A stretch of DNA of 64,000 nt from Bubalus kerabau (taxonomy: Eukaryota; Chordata; Mammalia; Artiodactyla; Bovidae), in assembly GCF_029407905.1 (NCBI RefSeq), contig NC_073627.1:161081697-161145696 (forward strand), read 5' to 3'. Of the stretch, positions 1-10,041 are shown piece after piece. The number at the start of each line of letters is the position of its first letter. Position 1 is the stretch's first letter. The translations under genes were made by a program, and so were the position numbers. A model generated the notes under the pieces. The model ran no database searches, was not told where the DNA came from, and saw only the letters and a list, made by a program, of their open reading frames with translations.

Positions 1-1260
1 TAGGAACTCCATTTATATTTATATGTAAACATTAAACAGAAAATTAGCCCTCCGCCTCTCCACCCACATTCCTGTTTCTAGAATAATGCCTTTAGACCAC
101 TTCTGTTTCAGTCTTTCTTTCCTAAATAATATTAGCAACTCCCTTTCCTTTGTGTCAGTATCATAAAGTTTCAAGGTTTTATTTGAGCAGGTTTCTTTTT
201 TATTTAGACGATATGAAAGTGACCTTTCCATTTAATTGGTTTGAGAAGAAATTCCGCCATACATTCTGCTTTGTTTTTGCATCCTCAATAAAATATTGTA
301 ATCTCCCTATCTGTGTTGTATAGTGGACTTCTCACAAGTAGACAAGGCAAATCAACTTTATTCTAAGACAAGACTCAGAACTGAATGATATAATGTTAAT
401 TGGTTCACACTTATTCTTCTCTCACTGGTGATATACTTATTATATCACCTTATATTGTTTACAATAATGTCAGTCTTATTGTAAACATAGAACATTAGTA
501 TGTCTCTATTTTTACAAAAGAATTCAAGGCAGTGTTTTGTTTCAAGTTTTCTGCTGCTTTGCATACTAAATGGCATAGCTTCTCTATACTTTGAACTCTG
601 TTTAGACAATACGGAATTAATTTTTCCATGGTCCACTAACCTGCCTCCCTCCCCTCTGGGTAGAAAGAAAGAAAATTATATCATGAGGGAGGAACACACT
701 CTCTAGGTCCCAGCTTCTTGGAAAAGCTTTCTTGGTCAAAACACAAGCTTGCATTTTTCCTTATTTGTGATTGCTTCTAGGAGAATACTACATATATGTA
801 CTTTTTTTCTTACTATGTAAAATTGTGAAAGATACATAAAAGGTTTGGAAGCTATTGTGCAAAACATGAAATCACAGAGGATAGTGGTATTTAGGAGTGT
901 TTTTATATTCAATTAACTCATCCATATTATTGATAGGTATATATATTATGTAGTATATTTCATGTTTTAGAAAGAATGAGGATAACATTGTTAAGAAGAC
1001 TAGAAACAACCATAGTTTGTATCTGACCTGAATGCTGGAACACAACGGAAATTATGTAAAGAAAATTGACTCAGCTGAGAAGACGACTAGTGAATAATAT
1101 GTCATTTCCCTGCTTGAACTATCCATGACTCAATTTCACAATCAGCCACAAAATGATCTGAGATGATCATACACATTTGTATAAATTTATTAACCATCCA
1201 TCTGCAAATGAGAGTAAGACTCTAAGGGCAGTGAAAGTGTATATTGAGGATGTCCAATAA
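1..1260. other. AT-rich intergenic DNA, nothing assigned
   Basis: No repeat family, splice-bounded exon or conserved reading frame is recognisable. The short open frames here (up to 70 codons) lack any domain and look like chance frames in AT-rich DNA. Confidence 0.6.
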
Positions 1261-1261
<1 letters not shown>

Positions 1262-1292
<31 letters not shown>

Positions 1293-1293
1293 C
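1262..1293. repeat. (AT)n microsatellite
   Basis: About 15 alternating TA units, directly upstream of a truncated SINE. Length variation between individuals is likely. Confidence 0.9.
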
Positions 1294-1402
1294 TAAGCCC
1301 CACTCCAGTATTCTTGCCTGGAGAATCCCATGGACTGAGGAGCTTCATGGGCTACAGTCCAAGGGGTCACAAAGAGTCAGACACACTGAGTGACTAGGAA
1401 AA
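1294..1402 (+). mobile_element. Bov-tA SINE, 5' truncated
   Basis: Carries the 3' two-thirds of the ruminant SINE: the segment CCACTCCAGTATTCTTGCC, then AGAATCCCATGGACTG and the AGAGTCAGACACACTGAG end. The tRNA-derived head is missing, so the internal Pol III promoter is lost. Confidence 0.85.
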
Positions 1403-1761
1403 AATATGTCTATGCACTAAGCTGTCAGACACTTCTAGTAGTTAAATTAACTCCCCCACCACCAAAATCACTTAACAGTATATTGTGTATAGCATGACTC
1501 TGCAACATAAAATATAAATAAAGTACTTACAATGTAGAGAAAATATACTTTAAAATATACTAGAATAAAATTGTACTGAGCAGACAAATAAAAAGAAACT
1601 ATGAGATTAAAAAATCTAATGATACTAAAAAACAAAATTTACATTAAAAGTTGTTAAGGTTATTCTGAAAAGCCAAATCAATATTATGGAAAATAAGTGT
1701 ACTCTTTTAGTTACTGGAGGGCATAAAGAAAAAAGTAACTTAAAATAACAGTTTAGCCAAA
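1403..1761. other. AT-rich intergenic DNA, nothing assigned
   Basis: Very A-rich stretch between a SINE scrap and the solo LTR. No gene or recognisable repeat is visible. Confidence 0.5.
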
Positions 1762-1767
1762 GGGACC

Positions 1768-3079
1768 TGCTGAGGTCCAGCCCCTGCTGATCCAGGGAGT
1801 TCGAAGCGGGGACAGCGTCGGTGAGGATCAGGATACAATAGCTTCAATTAGATATTAATTAGAGATGTAAAAAATAATAGAATGAGAATAGCTCAGTAGG
1901 AAAATTCAGTGGAGAAAAGAGGCTGAGTAGCTTGGTTTACACGGGAGACCAATAAAACTTCAAGACAAGAAGTTTGCACCACTTACGTAGGCCACAGGCG
2001 TCCTTCCATTCTCCCGAAGGAGAGGAGACACTGAGGCCTCCCCAGTCGGATCTTAGAAGCCCAGGCATAATTAGTAAGCATGGCGGGCTCCATGCTCCAG
2101 ATGGAAACTCAGCCAGAGTTTGAGAGAGAGAACGACATGGGGAGACCAGTATTTTGAGGAACTGATCCCAATTCTTTATTTTCCATGGTCTACTTTTATA
2201 CACTGAGATGTTATGCAAAAGTCACTCGGGGTCAGCAGTCCTGACTTTTATCAAAGTCAGGTGCTTCATACAAATGTATACAGAGGTCTTAGAGGTGTTG
2301 CATCATTTTCTGGCCAGGGGGCCTGCTGACAATTTATGACCCTCTCCTTGTGACAAGCAGTCAGTCAATCAGGACACTTATTTCTCCAGGGGTGATTATC
2401 CTTAAAAGAGACTCCACCTTCCAAAGGTACCAGATAAAGTTACATTCCTATAGGGTGAGGGTGTAGTGGGTTTTAATTAAGGAAATAATTTACTTAGCCT
2501 AAGGTCTAACGTGATTAATATCAAAGGTTAATACTTATTTCTTCTATATATTCATTAATGTGTGTAAGGGCAGAGGATGTGGACACCTAGCAACAAACAT
2601 TGGCTCAACAAATGAAAAACCCTTCACCAATACAATTTCTAATCAGCCCACTATACTTATACTAATGGTTTTCTAACTTTTCTAAGGAACCTGTTTTTAG
2701 AAGGTTTAAAGTATCTCGTGCCTCTCACGGTTGGGAGGCTGTGAGCAATCACATGTGGCCAGACAAGCCTGTCAGGCAGGCTAGAGAACCTTCAGAGGAG
2801 GTTGTAGGTTAAAACACTCTTGTCACGCCCAGGAGTTTTTATTAACTGGAGCTCTAAGTTAACTCCTTCTCCGAAAGAGGTGGTGGGGGACAGCCCCCCG
2901 TAAAGTCAGAGGTGTAGGTGAGAGCACAAAGTAGTAAAGTAGGCAGGCTCTGGTTATGGGGGTAGATGCTCAAGGATTTCCAGGGGGACTCCTGAGGCTC
3001 GATCCCGCCTTTGCGTATGTGGAGCCTCCTTCCTCATGACCTTTGCCATGGGCGGAGGTCCTCATAACAGCTCCCCCCA
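1768..3079 (-). mobile_element. Solo LTR of a ruminant class II (ERVK-type) retrovirus, BTLTR1-like
   Basis: A 1312-bp unit starts TG and ends CA on either strand and sits between two identical 6-bp copies of GGGACC (1762-1767 and 3080-3085), the duplication size expected of betaretrovirus-like integrases. Read on the minus strand, a TATAAAA box (2194-2200) lies just before an AATAAA polyadenylation signal (2175-2180), so U3 is about 0.9 kb, R is short and U5 runs to 1768. The U5 end resembles the ruminant LTR I know as BTLTR1; the exact subfamily is unverified. No gag, pro, pol or env sequence adjoins it, so the provirus was probably lost by LTR-LTR recombination. Confidence 0.8.
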
Positions 3080-3085
3080 GGGACC

Positions 3086-4507
3086 TAATACTCTTCCTAA
3101 AGAAATCACAAACAAGTTTTCCAGAAAATATAGATGTAAGGGACTTTGTACTTTTCCTGAAGTACAAAAAGGCTTGAGCTTAAAAGGTCTGAGTGTTTAA
3201 TGCTTAATGAAAAGGAAAACATCTAGGTAAAACACTATAAGTAATACACAAATATATAATTTAAATGTAGGTAATATGTAAACATGTGTACTTTATTTAT
3301 AAAGAATTTCATTGGTGAAGGAGAAATCTCTGACTAGCCTTGATATCTCTTCACAATATTATATATGAAAAGATATTTAAATAGAATCTACGTGGGGAAA
3401 AGTTGTAATAGATGAACTCTATGTTCAGTCAAATTGATAATCATTTGAGAAAGCAATTAAAATTGCATATAGTATTGTATATATTGAATACAATATACTG
3501 TATCCCAGTGGTGCCTAATTAAATGGTTTTCCTTCTTTCTGATTGTTTGAAAAACTACCTGAAAAGAATTCAAATTAGGTTAGGCTTACAAAGCACAGCT
3601 GTGTTCCATAAAATAAAGAAGGTATACAGCACAATAATGTTTACTACATTTCCACTAGAAGTGTACATTCTCATTATTAAGTGGTCACAAATCTGTATTT
3701 CATGCAAAATAAAATTTATTTATAATCAGTTTATTATAATTATAGTACTCTAAATTTATTGGGGCTCTAAATTTTATTAGAACTATTAAAATGAAATTAG
3801 AAACCATTTAGCTCCCAATTTACTGACATACTGTTAAAGAAAAAGTCAGCTCCACAGGCCAGATTAACTCTATGTGTGCGTTTAAACATTAAGTGCATAC
3901 TCTTTAGACTGGTGCAATCTGAATTTTGGATCAAATTTCTATGCCAAGAATTTGGAGACGAACTGATCTAGCCTGACATAAACCACTCTGGTCTATTGCT
4001 AAGGTAATATTCAGAAATGCAGAAATAATGTGGACAGAAGTATAATTCAGATATGGATAGTCAGCAGTTTCTCAGATTCAAAATGTTTGTAAATAACCAT
4101 CATGTACAGTCACACATTCAAACACAAGCAAATATATTCAGATTTCACCTCGTATTCACAGGTCATAGAATAGTTTGTGTGAGTTCTATTGGCCTTTGTA
4201 AATTCACATAGAGATGGAAAAGTTTTGACTATATCTGGTGTAACAAAAATTTTCTCTTTACAAAAATATGTAGTTCTCTATTGAAAACACATATAAGACA
4301 ATAAAAATCACAGTGGTATTACCCAGTTATAACCAATCCACATTGTCATGTATACATTTTTGGTATTTCTTTCTGTAAGTAAGGAATATATCCTTTCTTT
4401 TTTAAAAAGGTACATATTTTTACACTGTCTTCTTTAAAAACATATGAACAATTTGCAGAAATTTTCATGTGCTTTTACTATAAAATAAATTATGTATATT
4501 ACTTAAT
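3086..4507. other. AT-rich intergenic DNA, nothing assigned
   Basis: No exon or clear repeat seen. A 76-codon frame at 3523-3753 is low-complexity in composition and has no recognisable domain. Confidence 0.5.
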
Positions 4508-4725
4508 GGGCTTCTCTGGTGGCTCAGACTGTAAAGAATCTACCTGCAATGTGGGAGACCTAGGTTCAATCCCTGGATTGGGAAGATCCCCTGGAGAAGC
4601 GCATAGCAACCCACTCCAGTATTCTTGCCTGGAGAATCCTCATGGACAGAAGATTCTGCAGCCTGGCGGGCTGCAGTCCATGGGGTTGCAAAGAGTTGGA
4701 CACAACTGAGGGACTAAGCACAGCG
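4508..4725 (+). mobile_element. Bov-tA SINE, full length
   Basis: Begins with the GGGCTTCTCTGGTGGCTCAG head derived from tRNA-Glu, with a B-box-like GGTTCAATCCC, and continues through the Bov-A part to ACACAACTGAGGGACTAAGC. The head holds the split Pol III promoter typical of the family; divergence and a short TC insertion suggest an old copy. Confidence 0.9.
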
Positions 4726-4972
4726 CAGTACATATTAATATATTCATCACAATTACAGTACCTATGTTTTTATATGACCTCACAATACTTACATCTATAT
4801 TACATGTATGTATGTATACATACATGCTATAACTATGATGGAATGCATTTATATTCAGATGGCAAATAGTTATGGAAATTGTTCATAATATTGTGTAAAA
4901 TAGAAGAAAATGTACAAAACTCATGTGCCTTTTAAAAGAGAAATTGTATATATACATACTTACTGTTGTTAT

Positions 4973-5188
4973 CGATCAGTCATTCAGTCGTGTCCAACTC
5001 TTTGCAACCCCATGGACTGCAGCATGCCAGGCTTCCGTGTCCATCACTATCTCCTGGAGTTTGCTCAAACTCATGTCTGTTGAGTCAATTATGCCATCCA
5101 ACCATCTCAACCTCTGTTGTCCACTTCTCCTGCCCTCAATCTTTCTCAGCATCAGGTTCTTTTCCAATGAGTTGGCTCTTCATACAGG
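4973..5188 (-). mobile_element. BovB LINE 3' end, fragment
   Basis: Reverse complement of the BovB C-terminal coding region and 3' tail. The minus-strand frame at 4976-5167 reads [19 protein letters not shown], a signature of the BovB ORF end. It is 5' truncated to about 215 bp and cannot be active. Confidence 0.88.
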
Positions 5189-5367
5189 GGGTGTGTAAAT
5201 ATTTGTGTGTGTATAAAACAGAAAAACTGCTATTTTTAACCAGTCTAATAATTGTGGGTCTTTGATTGTTTCCAGGTTTTGTTGTAAGTACCCTTGTGAT
5301 GAATATCATTATAGCTAAATCTTTGCACACATCCTTATATATTTCTGGTTTTTCAATACCTGTTACA

Positions 5368-5493
5368 CGTGCTAAATTGCTTCAGTCGTGTCCAACTCTT
5401 TGTGACCCCATGGACTGTAGCCCGCCAGGCTGTGCTGCCCATGGGATTCTCCAGACAAGAATACTGGAGAGAGTTGTCATTCCCTTCTCCAGA
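5368..5493 (-). mobile_element. Bov-A SINE monomer
   Basis: Antisense Bov-A unit (TGCTAAATTGCTTCAGTCGTG through ATTCCCTTCTCC), flanked by the 10-bp direct repeat ACCTGTTACA (5358-5367 and 5494-5503). The clean duplication marks the exact insertion. Confidence 0.85.
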
Positions 5494-5584
5494 ACCTGTT
5501 ACATGACACATATCTTATAAGTGTTTATTAAATGAATAATTTTAAAAGCATTTAAATCAAATTGCAAACATTGTAATTCTTCCT

Positions 5585-5912
5585 TTGTGGAGATTCCTTA
5601 AAAAACTGGAAATAGAACTGCCTTATGACCCAGCTATCCCACTACTGGGCATACACACCGAGGAAACCAGAATTGAAAGAGACACGTGTACCCCAATGTT
5701 CATCGCAGCACTGTTTATAATAGCCAGGACATGGAAGCAATCTAGATGTCCATCAGCAGATGAATGGATAAGAAAGCTGTAGTACATATATACAATGGAG
5801 TATTACTCACCATTAAAAAGAATACATTTGAATCAGTTCTAATGAGGTGGATGAAACTGGAGCCTATTATACAGAATGAAGTAAGCCAGAAAGAAAAACA
5901 CCAATACGGTAT
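5585..5912 (+). pseudogene. Ruminant L1 3' end, left half (ORF2 C-terminus, truncated)
   Basis: Encodes the last part of an L1 ORF2 protein (frame 5585-5782 contains [19 protein letters not shown]) and matches the full-length L1 of this window at 63171-63496. The copy is 5' truncated at the start of this segment. It breaks at 5912, inside the AATACRGTAT site, where a composite element entered, and resumes at 7157. Confidence 0.9.
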
Positions 5913-6180
5913 GCTGCTGCTAAGTCGCTTCAGTCATGTCGGACTCTGGTGCGACCACAGAGACGGCAGCCCACCAGGCTCCGCTGTCCCTGAGATTCTC
6001 CAGGCAAGAACACTGGAGTGGGTTGCCATTTCCTTCTCCAATGCATGAAGTGAAAAGTGAAGTTGAATTCGCTCAGTCGTGTCCGACTCTTCGCGACCCC
6101 ATGGACTGCAGCCTACCAGGCTCCTCCATCCATGGGATTTTTCCAGGCAAGAGTACTGGAGTGGGGTGCCATCACCTTCG
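5913..6180 (-). mobile_element. Bov-A2 SINE dimer, 3' part of a composite insertion
   Basis: Antisense Bov-A2: the AGC-repeat tail reads as GCTGCTGCTAAGTCGCTTC at the left, the two monomers are joined near 6045-6060, and the head (GGTGATGGCACC on the minus strand) ends near 6180, abutting GC-rich BovB leader sequence. The tail lies directly against the L1 target, as expected if reverse transcription was primed from this SINE. Confidence 0.88.
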
Positions 6181-7156
6181 CGCAGGCGGCTGCGACATGG
6201 CACGCCATAGCACGGCTGAGAGGAGCCACCCCATGTCCGAGGTCAGGGGCAGAAGCCAGGAGGACCCCATGCCTGAAGGGCGGCGGCCAAGAGGAGTTAC
6301 CCCACATCCGAGGTCAGGGGCAGAGGCCGAGAGTACCAGACTGCAACGGTGCAGGAATGGCCCAGAGGAGCTACCCCATGTCCCAGGTCAGGGGGGACGG
6401 CCGAGAGGAGATACCCAGCGTCCAAGGTCAGGGGTGGTGACAAGAGGAGTTACCCCATGTCCGAGGCCAGGGGCGGCAGCTGGGAGGAGCTACCCCACGC
6501 CCCCACGCCCGAGGCTAGGGGCGGCGGCCAGGAGGAGCAACCCATGCCCGAGACCAGGGGTGGCGACGAGAGGAGTTACCCCGCGTCCAAGGCCAGGGGC
6601 GGCGGGCCGGAGGAGCTACCCCACGCCCCTAAGCCCGAGGCCAAGGGCTGCGGCGGGGAGGAGCAACCTCACGACTGAGGCCAGGGGCGGTGGCCGGGAG
6701 GACCAACCCCATGTCCAAGGAGCCGTGGCTGCGCGGGCACAGGAGGGCCTAGAGCAGCTACCACGTTGAAGGCCAGGAAGGGCGACGGTGAGGAGATACC
6801 CCTCGTCCAAGGTAGGGAACAATGGCTGCGCTTTGCTGGAGCAGCCGTAAAGAGATACCCCATGCCCAAGGTAAGAGAAACCCAATTAAGACGGTAGGTG
6901 TTGCAAGAGGGCATCAGAGGGCAAACACACTGAAACCATACTCACGGAAAACTAGTCAATCTAATCACGCTAGGACCACAGCCTTGTCTAACTCAATGAA
7001 ACTAAGCCATGCCAGTGGGGCAACCCAAGACGGGCGGGTCATGGTGGAGAGATTTGACAGAATGTGGTCCACCGGAGAAGGGAATGGCAAACCACTTCAG
7101 TATTCTTGCCTTGAGAACCCCATGAACAGTGTGAAAAGAACAGTATGAACAGTATG
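6181..7156 (+). mobile_element. BovB 5' leader without its ORF
   Basis: Matches the BovB 5' untranslated region: tandem GC-rich units, then GGAACAATGGCTGCGCTTTG, the GGTAAGAGAAACCC segment, and the CCACTTCAGTATTCTTGCC stretch. It stops at GAACAGTATGA, well before the BovB ORF. A non-LTR element keeping its 5' end and lacking its 3' end is unusual. Together with the adjoining antisense Bov-A2 it lies between AATACGGTAT (5903-5912) and AATACAGTAT (7157-7166). Confidence 0.8.
6210..6800 (+). repeat. GC-rich tandem array in the BovB leader
   Basis: About 12-13 diverged units of roughly 39-48 bp built on the pattern GAGGAGCTACCCCAYGTCCG followed by AGGTCAGGGGCGGCGGCC. The array is rich in CpG and contrasts sharply with the AT-rich surroundings. 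It leaves long open frames (for example 5936-6769) because the unit length is often a multiple of three; these are not convincing genes. Confidence 0.85.
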
Positions 7157-7557
7157 AATACAGTATACTAACGCATATATATGGAATTTAGAAAGATGGT
7201 AACGATAACCCTGTATGTGAGACGGCAAAAGAGACACAGATGTATAGAAGTCTTTTGGACTCTGTGGGAGAGGGAGAGGGTAGGATGATTTGGGAGAATG
7301 GCATTGAAACATGTATAATATAATATATGAAATGAATCGCCAGTCCAGGTTCAATGCAGGATACAGGATGCTTGGGGCTGGTGCACTGTGATGACCCAGA
7401 GGGTTGGTATGGGGAGGGAGGTGGGAGAGGGGTTCAGGATGGGGAACACATGTACACCCGTGGCGGATTCATGTTGATGTATGGCAGAACCAATACAATA
7501 TTGTAAAGTAATTAGCCTCCAATTAAAATAAATAAATTTATATTTTTTTTAAAAAAA
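7157..7557 (+). mobile_element. Ruminant L1 3' end, right half (3' UTR and tail)
   Basis: Resumes the L1 interrupted at 5912, beginning ACTAACGCATATATATGG and running through the G-rich 3' UTR (TGGGGAGGGAGGTGGGAG near 7408) to AATAAATAAA-like sequence and an A/T tail. Confidence 0.9.
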
Positions 7558-7618
7558 GAACTTTCCAATACTGAAAATATGTTAAATGTGACAGTAAATT
7601 TTACTATTTAGATTTATG

Positions 7619-7772
7619 GTTGATCCCTGGATTGGGAAGATCCCCTGGAGAAGGAAATGGTAACCCACTCCAGTATTCTTGCTTAGAGAATCCCATGGAC
7701 AGAGGAGCCTGGCGGGCTATAGTCCAGGGGGGTGCAAAGAGTCAGACACGACTAAGTGACTGAGCATACACA
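7619..7772 (+). mobile_element. Bov-tA SINE, head missing
   Basis: Starts in the TTGATCCCTGGATTGGGAAG segment and runs to GACACGACTAAGTGACTGAGC; the first 50 or so bases with the A box are absent. Confidence 0.87.
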
Positions 7773-8010
7773 GATTTTTGCTATAGCCTTGCAATGTGAT
7801 ACTGTAACTCTGTTCTCTGCTTCAGGTTTGATCTCCACCACTCAACTGCCTCACTCCCAGGTGCTTTTCTGCAGCCATAACATGATACACACGTTCATTC
7901 ATGACCTGTCCCTAACGCAACTCTTCTTCCTGATCAGCTCTCATTCTTCAAAGCCCCACATAGGCATTACTTGCATTGTCATGGTTTTTTTCATGCTTCT
8001 AGGATTGTGA

Positions 8011-8287
8011 CGGAGAAGGCAATGGCACCCCACTTCAGTACTCTTGCCTGGAAACTCCCATGGATGGAGGAGCCTGGTAGGCTGCAGTCCATGGGGGTCA
8101 TGAAGAGTCAGACACGACTGAGCTACTTCACTTTCACTTTTCACTTTCATGCATTGGAGAAGGAAATGGCAACCCACTCCAGTGTTCTTGCCTGGAGAAT
8201 CCCAAGGACGGAGGAGCCTGGTAGGCTGCCGTCTACGGGGTTGCACAGAGTTGGACACGACTGAAGTGACTTGGCAACAGCAGCAGC
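8011..8287 (+). mobile_element. Bov-A2 SINE dimer with target duplication
   Basis: Complete dimer from GGAGAAGGCAATGGCACCCC to an AGCAGCAGC tail, between two copies of AGGATTGTGA (8001-8010, 8288-8297). The two monomers meet at TTCATGCATTGGAGAAGG. Confidence 0.93.
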
Positions 8288-8297
8288 AGGATTGTGA

Positions 8298-9472
8298 ACA
8301 TTCTTCTAGTATAACCCTTATGAGTCTGAACTGTATTTATATTTCTAAATTCCAAAATTAGATCACTAACTACTTGAATTCAAGAATATTTTCATCTATG
8401 CTTTCCTAGAACCTTAACACAATTTGTGAATAATCCATTTTCTTTGGTATGGGTTTAGAATAAAGAGAGTAACTACAATGCTTAACAAACTTCTAACCAG
8501 TTTTAGAACACATTTTTTTTAATCAGAGTGTTCAAACGGTATTGCATTTTAAAGATTAGAACTGGAAGTCACAAGAATTTGGTGCTGACAAAGTCCATTT
8601 TTGGCAAAGATAAACAAGACACCATGAATATTTTAGGTCGTTCACCTGTCTCTAGTTTCAAATAAAATGAATTCAAAATGTAGCTTCTATAATATGATTT
8701 CACTTTTTCTTGGCTCAAATTCTGTGCTCTTCTTTGTGTGACTAGGGCATAAGCCCCTAAACAAACAAGTGAAATCCCACAATATTTAGGAAATTTGGCT
8801 CATAATAACTTCAAAGTGTCTTTAAAGGAAAAACAATTACATTCTTTCCACAGTGGTATAGTTTATGCAGATTAGGGTTATTCAGGGCACCATCTTGTCA
8901 TGATATAACTTATCTGTAGACAACTTTTACTCTTGTCCTCCAGATTTATCACTTAAATGAGCTTTCCTGATCCATAAAAACTACTAGTAACCTTTTTATC
9001 CTCAGAATTTTCTCACCCCAGGCTACCAGGGACTCAGGTCAAACTGAACTTTAAATAACAATACTAAATATGTTTTATGGCCTGCCTCAACATCAGAGAG
9101 CAGAAACATTTATATTGTGTGTGAAAACACTTGACATGGCTATAAAAGGCTGCTGGTTTCGGCATATTGGGGTCAGTACAAGATAGGTGTTCAGGAGGGC
9201 ACAGGAAGTGGGGCAGACAAACTGACCCTGAAAGGCTAATTTTTGAGAAGGAGATGGCATGCACAGTCCTTATTCTGTCACCTGCAGATGCCAATTAGTT
9301 GGGTATGGGCACACAAGGGAAATCCAGACATGACCGAACCTCTGGAGTCACAAGAGTGATATGGAAACTTATCATCAGAAAAGTACTGGGTAGCATTTTA
9401 TAAAATTCATTGCAGGGTTTAACTAAAAGGCAAGACATCTCTGAGGGCTTTTCCAGCTTTTTGTCTTCTTTC
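8298..9472. other. AT-rich intergenic DNA, nothing assigned
   Basis: No repeat family or exon recognised. The best minus-strand frame (9064-9294, 76 codons) has no domain. Confidence 0.5.
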
Positions 9473-9473
9473 T

Positions 9474-9479
9474 ACACAC

Positions 9480-9516
<37 letters not shown>
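9474..9516. repeat. (CA)n microsatellite
   Basis: About 20 CA units with one CG interruption near the start. It lies in otherwise unique DNA, so it would make a usable polymorphic marker. Confidence 0.95.
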
Positions 9517-9519
<3 letters not shown>

Positions 9520-10041
9520 CCAATGCCAAACAGAACAATTTATCCAACTTCTTGAGCATCTCTTATCAGTCCCCATCAACCATGTAGATATTCTCGTCCC
9601 AAATGTTATTTCCTGTAAGATATAGAAATACTTTCTCCAAATTCTTGGTGTTTTGCACATAACCCTCTTTTTTTCATTTAAATTTTTAATAAAAAATTAA
9701 TAAACACCTTATTAAGTATAACATAGTAAAGAAGGGTACACAAGTTATGAGAGTATAGCTTAATCAGAGTAAACACATCAACCCAGCAGTGGGGCAGTGT
9801 CAGCTCCTGGAAACCTGTTCAGGAGGGGAAACATCTGGAAAGGGAGGTAGTTCTGGGCACATGACTTGCAGGTGCATTTATAGAACTCCATTCTCAGGAA
9901 AGCAGAACACGGATGAATAGAAAAAAGAAGGAAACCTCAGTCCCAGGAACTGAGCTGAGAGAAGATTGAATAAGGAAGGTCATGACTCAGAGTCTAAGGC
10001 ATGACAGACTTTATCACTGAACTACTAGGTATTCTGGCACA
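9517..10041. other. Intergenic DNA, nothing assigned
   Basis: No repeat family or coding exon recognised between the microsatellite and the BovB start. Confidence 0.45.

Noticed and set aside
4508..4580. tRNA-like head of Bov-tA as a tRNA gene
   Set aside because: It lacks a complete cloverleaf and acceptor stem and occurs in many copies with the SINE body attached; it is the SINE promoter region.
5936..6769. 277-codon plus-strand ORF, Arg/Pro/Gly rich
   Set aside because: It begins in an antisense Bov-A2 and runs through the BovB VNTR. Overlapping frames are open too because the unit length is near a multiple of three. No domain, no independent evidence.
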